Source: Paraspadella gotoi (Eukaryota > Chaetognatha). From it: a stretch of 64,000 bases of DNA. Positions within the stretch are counted from its first letter, which is position 1. Every line of letters begins with the position of its first letter. The stretch lies in the NCBI GenBank assembly GCA_051294375.1, contig CM119264.1:16465245-16529244 (forward strand), written 5' to 3'. This document shows positions 24,136 through 36,694 of this stretch, in pieces. Below the pieces are notes generated by a model. It saw only the letters and a program-made list of their open reading frames with translations, was not told the DNA's origin and ran no database searches. Both the position numbers and the translations under genes were made by a program.

Positions 24136-26419
24136 GGTAGAAGTTGGAGGCAGTGAATGGAGAAGAAAAAGAAAAAGGTTTCTTCAGCATTCTCTGTCTC
24201 CCCCTTTTCCCTGGTTTTCGTTCACTTTAATTTATGCCCTTTTATGGCCTACTTTTTGGGTCTCACCCTCGCGTTTTGGTTCCATCAAGTTCGGTCCTAG
24301 GTTTTCCCTTCCAGACCTCGTTCGCCTAAAAGAGAGAAAAAAAAGGAGAGAAAATGGTCTCTTTGTCAAGTCCGAAGCCGGGACCAATCAGGGAAACTAT
24401 CAATCCATTTTTTTTATCACTCGCCTCACAAGAGAGGCTCCAAAAAAGTCTTCCATTCATAGATATTATATCTGAAGACTGTCGAATGTCGATTAGCGAA
24501 AAGCATTAAAATTTAAAGGGATTGAAATTACAAAAACCAAACCAAACCAAACGTCACGAAGCCAAGGAAACTTCAAAGAAAATAGAAAGAATAAAACAAA
24601 AGAATAAAAAGAAAGACTAGAAATTAAAAAAAGAAGTTGTTGACGTGAATCTACTTTGAAGGAAAGAAATCGGGTCTGAGTCACTGAGGGTGCGACAATG
24701 AAATTGAAAAAAGAAAAGAAAAAAGAGAGAAAGAAAGAAGGCAAGGAAGCAAAAAATAAAGAAAAAAAAATGTAAGTGTTACTAACAGTAACGGTGGGTT
24801 AGGCGGTCGTCCGTATTTCACTGATTAATCTAAAAACTTAAAGTGAAATTTATTCGTTCTCTTCGCGAAGTTTCCTTTTTCAATCTGTTTTTAATGATCG
24901 AGCGTAAACGACTCTCGTCCCTCTTTCCGACATTTGATTGGTTGAGCGTTGATTGGCTACGTTGATTGGCCGAGAGCCAGGTGACTTGAGAGTCATATTT
25001 CAGGCGGTCGAGGGCCAATGAGCGAAAGAAGTCGGGAGATTGATGCTTTTCTCTGGCGGTCAGGACGGGTCGGGATGGGAGGTGAGGGAATGGAGGTGAG
25101 GAAAAGGGCGAGGAATGGGTGCGTCAGAATGGATCGGAGAGAGAGAAAGAAAGGGGCGTTGCTATGTGAGATATGAGAGGAAAACGGAGATGAAAAAGGG
25201 GAAAAAAAAAGGAAAAAGAAAAAATGGAAGAACGAGGCGGAGATATTAAGACTTTGAAAGGAAAAAAAAAAAGGTAAAAAGTGAGGAGGAAGTCTGATGC
25301 GAAAATGAAAAAGAATGCGATGACAGGTGGGAGACTCGAGGCTCAGTTCCAACGAAGGAAAAACCGAGCGTTTTAAAAGAGAGGCGCTGTCATGACGGAC
25401 TTTTTTTTCTCGTTTTGAACGTTTTTATACGTGAAAAATTTATCATTTGATTTTAAAAACTAACAAATATTTGATGATTTTTCATGATTATTAACAATGA
25501 ATTATCGATCCGTTCAGTAGCTCAGCATGAATTTATGATGATCATTAAACAATAATCAGGGTATCATTTACTGAATAACAAATATTCACTTAAAACTTAC
25601 TAACTTATAAAATAACGTGTTAGCAAGTTTGTTATTTTCCATCTTACTACTAAATAGTTAAATATTCGTCACCCATTTTTTTTCAAAACATCTTCAAGAA
25701 AAAAAAAATAAATCCGGAAACCTCTTAAAACCAAAACAAAAGGAAAAGAAAAAAAAAGTTAGGAAAAGATAAAAACCCACGATGACGGAAAACAAAAACA
25801 GTTTGGAAGAGATAAAAACCCACTACGATTTTTTTTCCTTTTTCTCGTCCGCCATATTTCGTAGACGACAGAGACGCTCGGCGGTGGCGCGTTGGAAACT
25901 CGACGACGAGGAACAAACAAACAAAAGTCCCGCGAGGGTCTTCGCTTTGTTTTCGGGAGTGGAGGAAGATAAGTTTGGTGCCGCGAGAGAGTGGAGGTAG
26001 CGTGTTTAGTGAGCCGGTTGCGAAAGAGGTGGAGCCCTTCCCCGAAAAAGATTATCAATTTCAAATGCTTCCCTACTTATAAATTAATTAAATTCCGTTA
26101 TGAGGATATATAATATTTTCTCCAAGATCGTGACAAAAATAGCACATAAGCACAGTTGAACAGCGTGTATCTAAAACGAGAACGCTTTTTTCAATTATAT
26201 AAAAAAAAATATATTGTAAAACTTAGTCAGAAAAAAGAAAAATTAGTTCAAAAAGGTGAAGAGGAGAAAAATGATAAAATAGTTTTGAAGGCATCCTCCC
26301 TTTTCTTTTTCGTCACGAAATTAACGTTGACAGAATTGTGAGCGACTTTGAGATGGCACCTGTTCTTCCCTGAATTTCGAATTGGCAAACGCCTCCATCT
26401 GGATTCCGTTGATTTTCAA
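24136..26419. other. No supported gene
   Basis: AT-rich with purine-rich patches. Long open frames here (for example minus 24993-25352) follow base composition. Confidence 0.4.
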
Positions 26420-26612
26420 TCATTTGTCCATGAATTCAAGAATAGGCGCTGCGGGTGGTGTTTCATGCTTTTCAGCAGGCTTCATTAAAAAATCCGGACA
26501 AGACAAAGAGTACTGATGTGGTTCCTTCTGATTCCTAACTTTTTCTTACAGCAAGGGCTGAAGTTTGTGAACTTGTAGACCCTTGTGAAGTCCTTTTATT
26601 GGCGTTGCGTGA
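26420..26612 (-). CDS. Candidate last two exons of a minus-strand gene
   Basis: An upstream exon reads a Ser/Thr/Gln-rich segment (NANKRTSQGSTSSQTSALA) into a gtaaga donor at 26549. After a 70-nt intron with a pyrimidine tract, the last exon (26420-26479) reads PAEKHETPPAAPILEFMDK-stop in phase. The upstream acceptor was not found. Family unknown. Confidence 0.25.
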
Positions 26613-26725
26613 ATATTAGAACCGATCGATCGTCGCGGGATTCTGCTTGTACAACAACAACAACAACATTCTGAAATGAATGAAGAGGAGACAAGGATGT
26701 TACTTTCCAATCGAAATTCTTTCCA

Positions 26726-26752
26726 GAGAGAGAGAGAGATGAGAGAGAGAGA

Positions 26753-26805
<53 letters not shown>
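26726..26805. repeat. GA microsatellite
   Basis: (GA)n of about 80 bp. Confidence 0.95.
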
Positions 26806-26809
<4 letters not shown>

Positions 26810-27464
26810 TCTCATCTTAACCTGAGCTTCATAAGACTTGCAAAGACGCGATTTGCGATTCAGGAGAGAAAGCGAGAAGCGAGGGACGTGAATCGTTCTA
26901 TCGATTTTTGACTCGTGGAGGAGAATGAGTTTTTCTTCTCAAAAAAATACAAACCAGTTTTGTTGTATTTTTTTTTCTCCGTAAACTGCATCGAATAATT
27001 GAGTTCAGTTCAGTTCATTTCGGTTGGTAAAATCATTTGTGCGATATGCTTTCAAAATTTTTACCTTCAAAAAATTATTTGTGATACTTTTAGCATGTAA
27101 CGATTATTTAGACATTAATCGCAATACATTTTTTTAATATTTTATAATCAATTCGTGCGGCGCCCAAGTCGGACTGATCGTTAAATTTAAAGGTTTTAAT
27201 TTCAAAGTAGTAAAAAATCGCGAATAAAAATGCCACAACTTACCTGAACTCACCCTGGCCTCGGTTCGATCTCAACTCCCACACCACTTTTGTTTTTTTT
27301 CGGCAAGAGAGATTCGCAAGTTCCCGCCAGGAGAAAACTCGTCAAACTGGTCACGAAACTCGAAAGGAAAATTGGTTCCTGTTATGCCCCTCCTCTTTCT
27401 CTGTTTTGCTGCGCAGAAATTTGAACGTTAAACCAGGAAAAACTTCCTCGCCTCTCTCGTCACG

Positions 27465-29940
27465 ATGTATCGCCTCGTAAGTGAAAAACAATTGTTATTT
27501 AAAACTATCTTTTATCTATTTTCTGAAAGGTTTACGCCGTTTCTTTATCTACCAGGTTTTGATCTGCCTGACTCTGCCCAGCGTCGTTCCGCTTCGTTTT
27601 CACTTCCCTTACTCCCCACAGGTGATTAAAGTTTTACTTTTACTAAAAGTTTTAAAGTAAAATATATTAAAATAATGTATGAAATAACTTGAGATATTTC
27701 AAATTTAACTTGTCTTCTATCTCAGCGTCTCACTTCCTCTACCCCCCACCCCCATGACTTGACTGCGATGTGCCTCGGCGGCGACGTGGCGGGTCTTCGT
27801 GTCCTCGTGGACAAAGGCGGCCTCGACTTGGTCGCTCAGTCGGATTGTCTGGCGCTGGCGGCGTCAAAAGGGCAACTTCTCATGGTCAAATACTTGCTCG
27901 ACATTGGAATAGATGTAGGCGGAAAAGGTAACTTCATCTTTTCAATGCGTTTATTTGTTTTTGAAGTTTCAGTAAAGTAAGATAATTATTAATTAATAAG
28001 GTAATTGAAAGTAATTCATTTTTAATTTTATGCATTTTTTAAAAAATTAGCCAGTTCGTGAAATGGAATTTTAAATGTAAAACTCTGTCCCTTCCACCGC
28101 CAGGAGTCATCGATCCTCCCGCCCTCCACCGCGCCGCCCTCTCAGGCCACAAACGGATCGTCGAGCTGCTCTTGGATCGCGGTGCCGACATCGACTCTCG
28201 TGAAGGCGTCTATCATCAGACGGCGTTGCATTGGGCGGTCAAGGGCGGCGCCGACACACTAGGCGTCGTTCGTATCCTCCTAGATCGCGGCGCCGATCCT
28301 AACGCCGCCGGCGTTCGCGCGTCGCCGCCGTTGTTTTCCGCCGCCTACCGCGACAACGCCGCGGCTATCCGCCTTCTGGCGGTTCGTGGCGCACGATTCG
28401 ATGCCATCAACGATCACTGGGAGACGGCCTGGGGTTTGGCGCAGGAGGCTGGCGCTTCTCAAGCCTTAGCGGAGCTAGAAACCCTTGGCGCTCCTCGCGG
28501 ATTTGTCGGCGAAGCCTTCGAAGGGCCGTCCCGCGACGCCGGTGGCGCCTTTTTTCTCGCCGCCGCCATATTTCTCCTCGTCGATTGCGTCGTCTTCCTG
28601 TGCGCAGGCGACGCTCGAACCGGCAACCAGAAGTCGGCCTTGGGTTTTATTTCGCTGACGCTGCTGGCGCTGTTCGCGCTGTCGGGTTTCGGCCTCGTCG
28701 GTTTGACACCGACCATTTCCTGCCAGCGGGCGTCGACGACGGCCCACTTTTTGCTTTTGTCGGCGTTCGTGTGGTCGACGGCGATGATAGTCGATGCAGT
28801 GCGCGCCGTGACATTTAAATCCGTGCCGGAATCTAAATGGTTTCTCCCCGGCGCCGCTGCCTTCGCCCTCGGAGTTCCGATTGTCGTCGTCGTCGCCTTT
28901 CGTCACGAGTTTCCTGACGATTATTTTCAGGAGCGAAGCCTTTGTCTCTTGGGTAAGGAGATTGGCGGTCAAGGTTTTTTTTTAATGGAATACTAGTGCC
29001 ACTAGACGATTGTCGCTTTGTTTAATACAATTAGCGGTATAAAAATTGGTATTAAAGAGGATACTGGCTCTATCAATGATTCCTGAGAATGCGGCTTTTT
29101 CATTTCGACACATGTAATCAGAATAATAGTCATATTCCCAAATCCACAAAATCGAAATCAAATCCACGCCTGTCCCTTCCCTAAGGTTACAACGTCGTCA
29201 AGTGGGGCTTCGTCCTGCCGGTGGTCTGCCTCCACGCGATCGTCGTCTTCGCCCAGGGACTTCTCTTGGCCAGCTGCCTTTCTCAAGCTCCTTTGGAGTT
29301 CATTGGGCAGCAGCGTCGCCGCTTGATTAACAAGTCGGGCTTCGTCCTTTTAGCGATACTCGACATTTGGGTGGGGTTGGGTTTCTTCGCTTTTGTTCCT
29401 CACTCCGTCGCTGGCGACACCGGCGCCGCCGCCTCGTTCTTCGCTTTCAACGCCGTCACCGTCTTTCTAGGTGAGTCAATACACATCCGGGTCGCGAGAG
29501 GAGTGAAAGTTATTTGCAGTTGGTATGAAAAATTGCGAGATTACTTGTTTCACTGTATTAGGCTTTAAAATATTTTATTAGAATTTAAAAATAAATTTTA
29601 CTATATATTAAATATTTTACTTTATATAATTTATAATTATTTAATAATTTATATATCATTTTTACTTTTGTTTCTACCTATAACGCTTCAAAAGTGAAAA
29701 GAAATTGATTTAATAACTTCCCACAACCCTTCACAATTTTCGTCTTTGATGCTGATTTTAATTTGCGCGTTGCCATCGTTTTTTCTCTCAGGAATTCTAA
29801 TTCTCTATCTTCGTATCTTCAACTCTTCTCCGATTCGCCTTCGAACGAAAGACTTTTTCTCGCGCGTGAAAGTGAGTGACGCGAACAGCATCTACATCCC
29901 TTACGCCAAACTCCAGCAGGCGCCCTCGTCGGTCAAGTGA
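27465..29940 (+). CDS. Ankyrin-repeat seven-transmembrane receptor
   Basis: Six exons join in phase: 27465-27476, 27556-27621, 27726-27927, 28104-28952, 29186-29470, 29792-29940 (520 residues). Donors are gtaagt, gtgatt, gtaact, gtaagg and gtgagt. Residues 1-20 form a signal peptide (MYRLVLICLTLPSVVPL). Residues about 37-225 hold ankyrin repeats with canonical words (ALHRAALSGHKRIVELLLDRGAD, shown here only in part: RIVELLLDRGAD, TALHWAVKGG, RILLDRGADPN). Seven hydrophobic helices follow at about 240-259, 272-295, 306-328, 340-359, 383-408, 427-448 and 455-480, then a 40-residue tail. A Cys before helix 3 (300), a Cys between helices 4 and 5 (374), a Trp in helix 3 and an NAVTVFLG motif in helix 7 resemble class B/adhesion receptors. 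That class call is inference. With a signal peptide the ankyrin repeats would lie outside the cell. No GAIN/GPS domain is seen. Confidence 0.85.
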
Positions 29941-30008
29941 ATGGAGGTTGCTGGGGAAGGAGATTCGAGTTGCTGTGGAGATTTTACGTCGTCTCATGTA
30001 GCATTAAC

Positions 30009-30014
30009 ATTAAA
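30009..30014 (+). promoter_or_regulatory. Possible polyadenylation signal (ATTAAA)
   Basis: ATTAAA lies 69 bp after the stop of the ankyrin-7TM gene. A canonical AATAAA is at 30229-30234 in the right arm of the inverted repeat. Confidence 0.4.
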
Positions 30015-30053
30015 CAATCTCATGTTTTTCTCTCTGTATACGATAGTTAATAT

Positions 30054-30276
30054 GTAGCGCGAGTCTTACCCGTTGCTCTTATGTAACATTGCTCTTTTAT
30101 TTCTCATCAGCCGATATCTTGATGACGTCGTATTTCAATTTATATTTCCCAAAGAAAAACCTTATATAATGAATTTCTTGGGAAATATAAATTGAAATAC
30201 GACGTCATCAAGATATTGGCTGATGAGAAATAAAAGAGCAATGTTACATAAGAGCAACGGGTAAGACTCGCGCTAC
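30054..30276. repeat. 98-bp near-perfect inverted repeat, 27-bp loop
   Basis: Arms 30054-30151 and 30179-30276 are reverse complements with a single mismatch (gatatc against gatatt). The loop is 30152-30178. Each arm contains gacgtcat and AATAAA (the left arm on the minus strand). Pairing weakly extends into the loop (aagaaa with tttctt). Confidence 0.95.
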
Positions 30277-30954
30277 AAATATATCCATATGTTGCTTATA
30301 ATTAACGCCGTTTTGAATTCCAAGTGAATTCACCTCATATAGAAATAGCTGGTCACTCTGAATATTGATGTAAAATCACTAAACCTTTACTTGGTGTTGT
30401 GTGTGCACAATGCAATGATAAACGTGATATAAGACTGGCATTGCTGTTTTCAAAGGTGAAATATATATATTTTTTATTATGAATTGGGTTTGTTTCTCTA
30501 TTACTCTCCTTAATTCGTTTTCTTTCCCTTTCTTTCTTTCCCTAGATTATAGGTTAAGGGGTGAACTTGGGTAAAAATATTTTCTTAAGTAGGTAATAGA
30601 AAAGTTTTTTGTTTAGTTAGCAGTTAACTAAATAAAAGTAGGCAATTTTTAATTAACAAGAGTAACTTTAAAACATAAATATAACTTACAAATTTATAAT
30701 CTAATTTGCTAAAATTAAGAAGAGAAACATTATTTTAAATCAATTAAGACAAATTGATAATAAATTATTTAACAAATTAATGAAATAAAATATTTTAGGG
30801 CATTAATTTATTTAATTTATCATAAAAAAATTTAAAAAAAAATTATGATTCAAAAATCTTAAGAAAAATCTTTTTTTTACTAAGGTAATTTGAGTGACAC
30901 TTTGCTCAGTTAATCTGGCAAAATTATACCTAATTTCATCCTCTATTACAGGTT

Positions 30955-30956
<2 letters not shown>
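30277..30956. other. AT-rich, no gene
   Basis: Nothing recognisable. Confidence 0.5.

Positions 30957-30958
<2 letters not shown>

Positions 30959-31006
<48 letters not shown>
30959..31006. repeat. CT microsatellite
   Basis: Uninterrupted (CT)n. Confidence 0.95.
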
Positions 31007-31010
<4 letters not shown>

Positions 31011-33447
31011 GGGCGAGTCGCTGAGATTTATTCCCTTCCAACAAAGGCGACCGTCTCGATGCAATTAATCTTACGTCCGCTGATTCTTGGGTTTTTTGCT
31101 GCGCGCGCCTCTGGCAGTACGAGCGTCGAACGGGGACCGCACCAACCCTCTACGCACTTTTTTTAAAAATACGCCATGAACACTCGTAAGTCGCAGTCGA
31201 GATTACATTTTTTCGAGCTCTTTTATTGTGGGTGTCGGCAGAAATTCCGGCGTCGACCAGTCGACTGCTTCTTTAATTTGAATTTTATTATTAACCTTCT
31301 CGGTTCAGTATTAGTGAGAGGGAGTGAATCTGAAAGAGTCTGATCTGGATTCTCCGTGAGAGATTCTCGATTGTCTTCTCTTTGGTGCGCTGCTCTCCAT
31401 TGTCCGGTTCCATCGATGTATGGCGGCTGAAGAGAGAGATAAACTCATAGAATAGAGGGGAGAGAGAGAAAGAGGGAAGAGAACGTGGAAGAGAGACGTA
31501 CGCCGATCAATATTTCTTGTCAAAGAATCCATATTGCTTATCAATCCATTGCATGCCATCGAGAAGTTTCATGGAATTCAAAGACGCAACTTATTGGATT
31601 ACTGATTCCTCTCGGGGGGGGAAAAATTCCAATTGTTCATTGTTCTTTGTTTACTCTTCATTGAGAGAGAATAAAAATTAAAGGCGAAGAAACTCAATTG
31701 GTTTAAAAAAAAAAGAAAAACTGTGAAAGTTGAAAAATAACCACTAGGAATAGGACCTGGTCCGATTCCTAGTCAGGTGAGTGCTCTCCACTTGATTGAT
31801 AAGAGAGAGAGAGAGAGGGAGGGGTGATGCTAGCATCTGTGGTCACGGTTAATAACTCGAGAGGCCATCTCTCGAGGGAAACTCGTTGGTTGTGAAGGTG
31901 ACATGATGACCAGTTGATTTGTTCAGTTTCCATTAGTTTTTTCCTGATGATTTCGTCAGTTCTGATCAGCTTTATATCGTCCTAATTTTGGTTGTTGCTC
32001 AAGTCGCTATTTCTCCTGTATCGGACCATCTCGACATGTTACCGGTTGAACATTGTAACGTTCAACGACAACCAGTCGAAGCCACATCGTGATCGTTCTT
32101 CATTTAACAACAACATCGAGCGTAAACCGTTCCATCTATCACAAGATTGATCCCTTCCGTCACGAAAGCGAAAACCCACCGCCTGTCACAAACCGCGCTC
32201 GCCTTTCACCCCATAAACTGCGTTGGGAAGGCGCGTTCGTTTGCGCCGCGACTTCGGCCACTAATCGCGGGCAATTTTCCGCCTCGCTTTTCTTGTCACT
32301 TGTGGCCGAAGCGAGGAAAAAAATCGGGAATTTAGACGCGACCCAAGGGCATTTTCTTTTTTTTATGGCGGGAAGCTTCAGAGGTCATCGGAAGAGCGTT
32401 GAGGGGAAGTTGGCTTCATAAGAATCGCCGCTTCCCACGTCTTGCTGAATTATCTCTATATATATTATTAAATTTATATCGGTTTATATTTGAACTCATT
32501 CGATTGATTTTATTCAACAATGATCCTTTATAATTATATTATATTAAATTCTATTATATTTATAGCCTTTAAACGAAAAAGTTCAAAGCTTTTTCGGTCG
32601 AAAAAAAAAAACTGACAAATCCACTGCGAGAGCCTTAATGTTCTAATTAAATGTTTATGACACCTAAAGCTGAGAGATTCATTTTATTTTCCACCCAAGC
32701 AGAAAGAAGAATAGAAACGTGCGACAGTGACAAATATTTCTTTCCATGAGAGAAATGTAATTTGAAAAATTTTAGCGCTTTTCATTTTTATTAAAACTGT
32801 AAGCGCCTTTTCTTTTTCCTCTCGTTCCGCTTTTGGTTTCCTTTACCTCGCCATTTTTCGTCACCAGAAGCGTTTCAGCGTCACTTACAAATGCCGCGCC
32901 AACTGTTGCTACGCCAAATAAGGCCGCGTCACAAAAAAAAAAGCACCGGCGGCAAAATCTGATTGATAGCGCGACCTCACGACTCGAGAGAAACTTTTTC
33001 GAGTGAAAAAAAACCCCCGGAGATTTTCAAAACAGAATTCTTGTTTCACTGGAGAAAGAATTGCGAGCGAACGACCAAACGAACAAACCAGTTTTCGATT
33101 TTTTCCTTTTTCCAATTTTCCCTTTTTTTTTTACCCCCAGCGAATTTTCCGGAATCTTTTCTCGATCTTTCTTTTTAGAATTATCGGCAAAATCCTACAG
33201 TAACCGTTTGGAATATATCGTAGTAGTTGTATAAATATGGTTCGTATCTTTGAATCAGCATACGTTTCTTTTACTTTTAGTTTTATGGTCACCTCAAAAT
33301 CGTCATTTCCCCCCCCCCCATTTTTCAGCCAGCACTTTACCCCTCGGCCCCTCTTCGCTCAGCCTTCCGGCTTTTCTCCCAATTTTCATTCGGTGGGCGA
33401 AGTTTCATTTATTGCGGTTTAAGGGGCGTGGTGAGGAAAGCGTCTCG
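31007..33447. other. No supported gene
   Basis: A 110-codon plus frame at 32089-32421 lacks splice sites and family features. A short ATG exon-like sequence near 31182 ends in gtaagt. Confidence 0.35.
32914..32923. promoter_or_regulatory. CArG box (CCAAATAAGG)
   Basis: Perfect match to the SRF/MADS-box consensus CC(A/T)6GG, flanked by gcgtcac on both sides within 40 bp. It lies 530 bp upstream of the candidate exon at 33448. Confidence 0.35.
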
Positions 33448-33527
33448 ATGGGCGACGAGGCCCATGAAAAATGCGACTGGGAGAGAAACATAGATTTCAG
33501 GTGGAGAAAAAAATCGGAGGGGAGTTG
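33448..33527 (+). CDS. Candidate first exon
   Basis: ATG at 33448 opens 26 codons (MGDEAHEKCDWERNIDF, then a basic segment ending KKSEGS) and leaves in phase 2 at a consensus gtaagt donor. Just upstream is ggggcgtgg, a GC-box-like site. A SINE begins 67 bp downstream, within the presumed intron. Confidence 0.3.
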
Positions 33528-33593
33528 GTAAGTCGGTGGGAAGCGCGGAGTCATAAGGTAAGTGAATTTATAGGAAGGTACGTCGGAAGACAT

Positions 33594-33860
33594 GCGGATA
33601 AGGCGCTAAGTGGGCTGAAGAGTGCTATCACCAACTTCTTTAACTCCCTTTCGCTGCCATGGAACGTGTCCTGAGCAAGGGACCAGGCTTGAGGGTTTTC
33701 CACGCCCCCAAAGCGGTTTACGGCCGTCCTCATTCTTCCCGCAGTGTAGGTATCATTGGGGAGCGGTCGTTGGTCATGAGCTGATGGTATTACTCAATGA
33801 GCCAGCGGGTCACGACTGATGCTTATAGGCGGGGTGAACTTATACAATGCCCGACTGAAG
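33594..33860 (-). mobile_element. tRNA-derived SINE, degraded copy
   Basis: It shares the SINE body (ataaggcgctaagtgggctg, ccacgcccccaa, tataggcggggtgaact) with the copies at 36418 and 36818. The A box is kept on the minus strand (tggctcattgag, from 33793-33804); the B-box region has diverged. Confidence 0.85.
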
Positions 33861-34732
33861 ACAAAACGGGGGGAATCAAAGAAGATTCGACGGAGGGTTT
33901 GAATCTACTCGCGAGTAAGACATTTTGTTTCACTGAATTAAATCTTAAAAATCAAAAGGACAAATGCGATTTGGTGACCTTTTCTTTTACGAGGTTCCGG
34001 GTAGACGTTTCCACAGAGAAGAAGGCGATGGAATTGCGGTTTGACTCGGCGCTCAATGTCGTCGTAGTTGAACTGAGGCGCCGAAAAAGGAAAGACCGAA
34101 GTTCGGGGTGACGGAAATTCGACGCGTCTCGACTCTATCGCCCTCGTGCGGCGGGGTTCGTTAAAGATTTTTAATTTTCCGAAGCAACCGGAAAACCCGT
34201 GAAGAAATTCGCCGGAGAGGTCTCACGACAGATGGAATTGTGAGTTCGCATCGAGATCGCAGATGATATCTGGGATTTGAATGACTTTCTTCAAGTAATA
34301 GAAGATAACTCCAAAACCCTTCCCCAATTAGATCTGGATGGCGAAACTGGTTAATGGTAACGAGAAAAATCTCAAAATGGCCTCCAGATGGTATGCCATC
34401 TCATCGCCATTCTTTTTACTCCCGGTTCTCATCCCCCTCTCTCTCTTTCCCATTCGCCATCGACAGGAAAGAAAAAAAAAACCCATCATCTCCTTCGACT
34501 CGAAAGCGAAAAAAGTTCCTGTGTTTTCCCGAAACGAGTCTCCACCCATCATCCAAATTTCCACGGTCTCGTGGGGAAGGCGGAGGAGGAGGGAGGCGGC
34601 CAGTGGCCATGGGTGAGTGTTAATGTGGGTGTTGTGGGTGTTAGGAGGGGAAGCGGTTTTGGGATGGAATTGCATCATACTGTAGCGAGTTCATCAACGT
34701 GAAATGAGAGCGTCAAGAAAAGAGGATCGCCT

Positions 34733-34798
34733 TCTGATTGATTGATTGAATGATTTGATTTGATTTATTGATTGGATTGATTTGATTGATTGATCGAA
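34733..34798. repeat. GATT-rich simple repeat
   Basis: Interrupted (GATT)n. Confidence 0.85.
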
Positions 34799-35158
34799 GT
34801 AGGCGTGTCTTCGTCGAAAGAAAGATGTCACTATGTTATTGCTTGAGTGAGACGTTTCTCGGGTTCGAACTCTTTCATCGTCTTCAGGGCTGACGACGCG
34901 TCGAACCGTCGACGAAAGAGATTCTCTTCACCTCTGCGAGGGTTTTCACCGCGGTTAGGGTGAACCACTTCCAGTGAAAAGGTCGCCGTGAAAAAGGATT
35001 TTTTTTCTTTTCTAGTGAAAGTTGTACTAGTCTGCAGACAGAAAATATTAGAATAAAAGAAGATAAACGAATTCTTTTTAACAATTCTTAGTGTAGTATG
35101 TAGTAGTATTTAAAATTTTCACATAAAAATCATATTCATTTGGCAACCACCATTCACA

Positions 35159-35229
35159 ATCTCTCTCTCTCTCTCCTCGTGCCTGAGCCTCTCTCCTCAT
35201 CATCTTCTCCACTGCTCGATCACCTTCTC

Positions 35230-35264
<35 letters not shown>
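35159..35264. repeat. CT-rich microsatellite
   Basis: Interrupted (CT)n. Confidence 0.9.
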
Positions 35265-35267
<3 letters not shown>

Positions 35268-35404
35268 GACGATCTCATGCGACTCAATTCTGCTCCTCAG
35301 GGAAACGAAGCCGATGGAGTGAAAGAAAGAAAGCAAACGACGAACTTGAACTTCCACGCTGTCTTATGCAACCGTCAAGGTTTACGAGGCTTTTTCCTCG
35401 CTCT

Positions 35405-35410
<6 letters not shown>

Positions 35411-35456
<46 letters not shown>

Positions 35457-35471
35457 CTCTTCATCTCTCTC

Positions 35472-35510
<39 letters not shown>
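35411..35510. repeat. CT microsatellite
   Basis: (CT)n of about 100 bp with one atctctctcgatct interruption. Confidence 0.95.
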
Positions 35511-35511
<1 letters not shown>

Positions 35512-36417
35512 CTCTCTTTTGGACATTTTGACAGGGTGTTGAAACAACAATATGCCTTTAACCTTCAAAACTTTCTACCGGTACTTATTGGAAATCGGAA
35601 GTAGCTAAATCACCATTTAACATGATTTTTTTTTTCAAGTTTAAATAACTAACCTCATAATTATAAATTTCTATAAAATGTACGTATTCGTGTAGGAAAA
35701 TTACAGGAAACGAGATAAAACAAAAATTATAATAATTTTAAAAAAAGAGGCGCGTTTGTGATTGGAAATAGTGAGGGAGGAATAGAAAATTAAAAAAGAA
35801 GGAAAAATAGAGTGTCGCATCCTAATGAACTAGACTTTTCACTTTTTTCTACGTTTCACAAAAAAAAGGAATCTACTTTAGGCTTTTTCCTCCTCTTGGC
35901 ACCGCCCTCACGTGCTAATCCCATGACAGCTGGAATTCTCTCGGCGTCGGCGACGAGGCAATGGCGGTGGTTGCCGCCGAGACAGAAAAATGGAAAGAAT
36001 AGAAAATGGAAAGTTGAGAAACTGGGGAAAGAGAGGTCCAGACGATAAGGGTGAGGTTCGCCATGAAGGACAAATACCGAAAAATTATGCGGATATTTGT
36101 GATCAGTGACAAATTAAAAAAAAAGACGAAAACAATTGAAAAGCGGAAAACGGGAATTCTGGGCAAGTTCAAGTTTCAACTAAAATAATATTTTTTACAT
36201 TTAACCTCTCGAATTATATAAACTGAAACTGAAATATTATACTACTTCATTGATCGGGAAGCCAAGTACTCTTGGAGACTGTGAGAGAGTCTTGATTGAA
36301 AGCTTGCAAGAACCTGCTTTGTCATTATCTTGGAGTGATGGAGGCCCTAAACCACCAAAGCCTGGTCCAGAGTCAGGGGCAAGAATTAAATGAATGGACA
36401 ATTTTTATATTGGTTCT
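35511..36417. other. AT-rich, no gene
   Basis: Nothing recognisable. Confidence 0.5.
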
Positions 36418-36694
36418 GTGGATAAGGCGCTAAGTGGGCTGAAGATGACTATCCGTAACTTCTATAACCCCTTTAGTAGCTATGGACGGGTCCTGGGCTT
36501 GGAACCAGGCTTGAGGGGTTGCCACGCCCCCAAGGCGGCTTCGGCCATCCTCACGCTTCCCGCAGGTAGGTACCAGGTTGGGATTGAACCCGATACCTAG
36601 TGGTCATGAGCGATGGTTTTACCCAATGAGCCACCCGTCAGGACTGAAGGTGTCATGCTTATAGGCGGGGTGAACCTAGGCAATGCCAGACTAC
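36418..36694 (-). mobile_element. tRNA-derived SINE, best copy
   Basis: On the minus strand the head carries an RNA polymerase III A box (TGGCTCATTGGG, 36622-36633) and B box (GGTTCAATCCC, 36580-36590), about 32 bp apart as in tRNA genes. A tRNA-unrelated body of about 160 bp follows and ends in cttatccac at 36418. This is the standard layout of a tRNA SINE; no poly(A) tail is obvious. Confidence 0.9.

Noticed and set aside
28475-28972. Minus-strand 165-codon frame
   Set aside because: It is antisense to the ankyrin-7TM exon, whose plus frame has the domains and splice phases.
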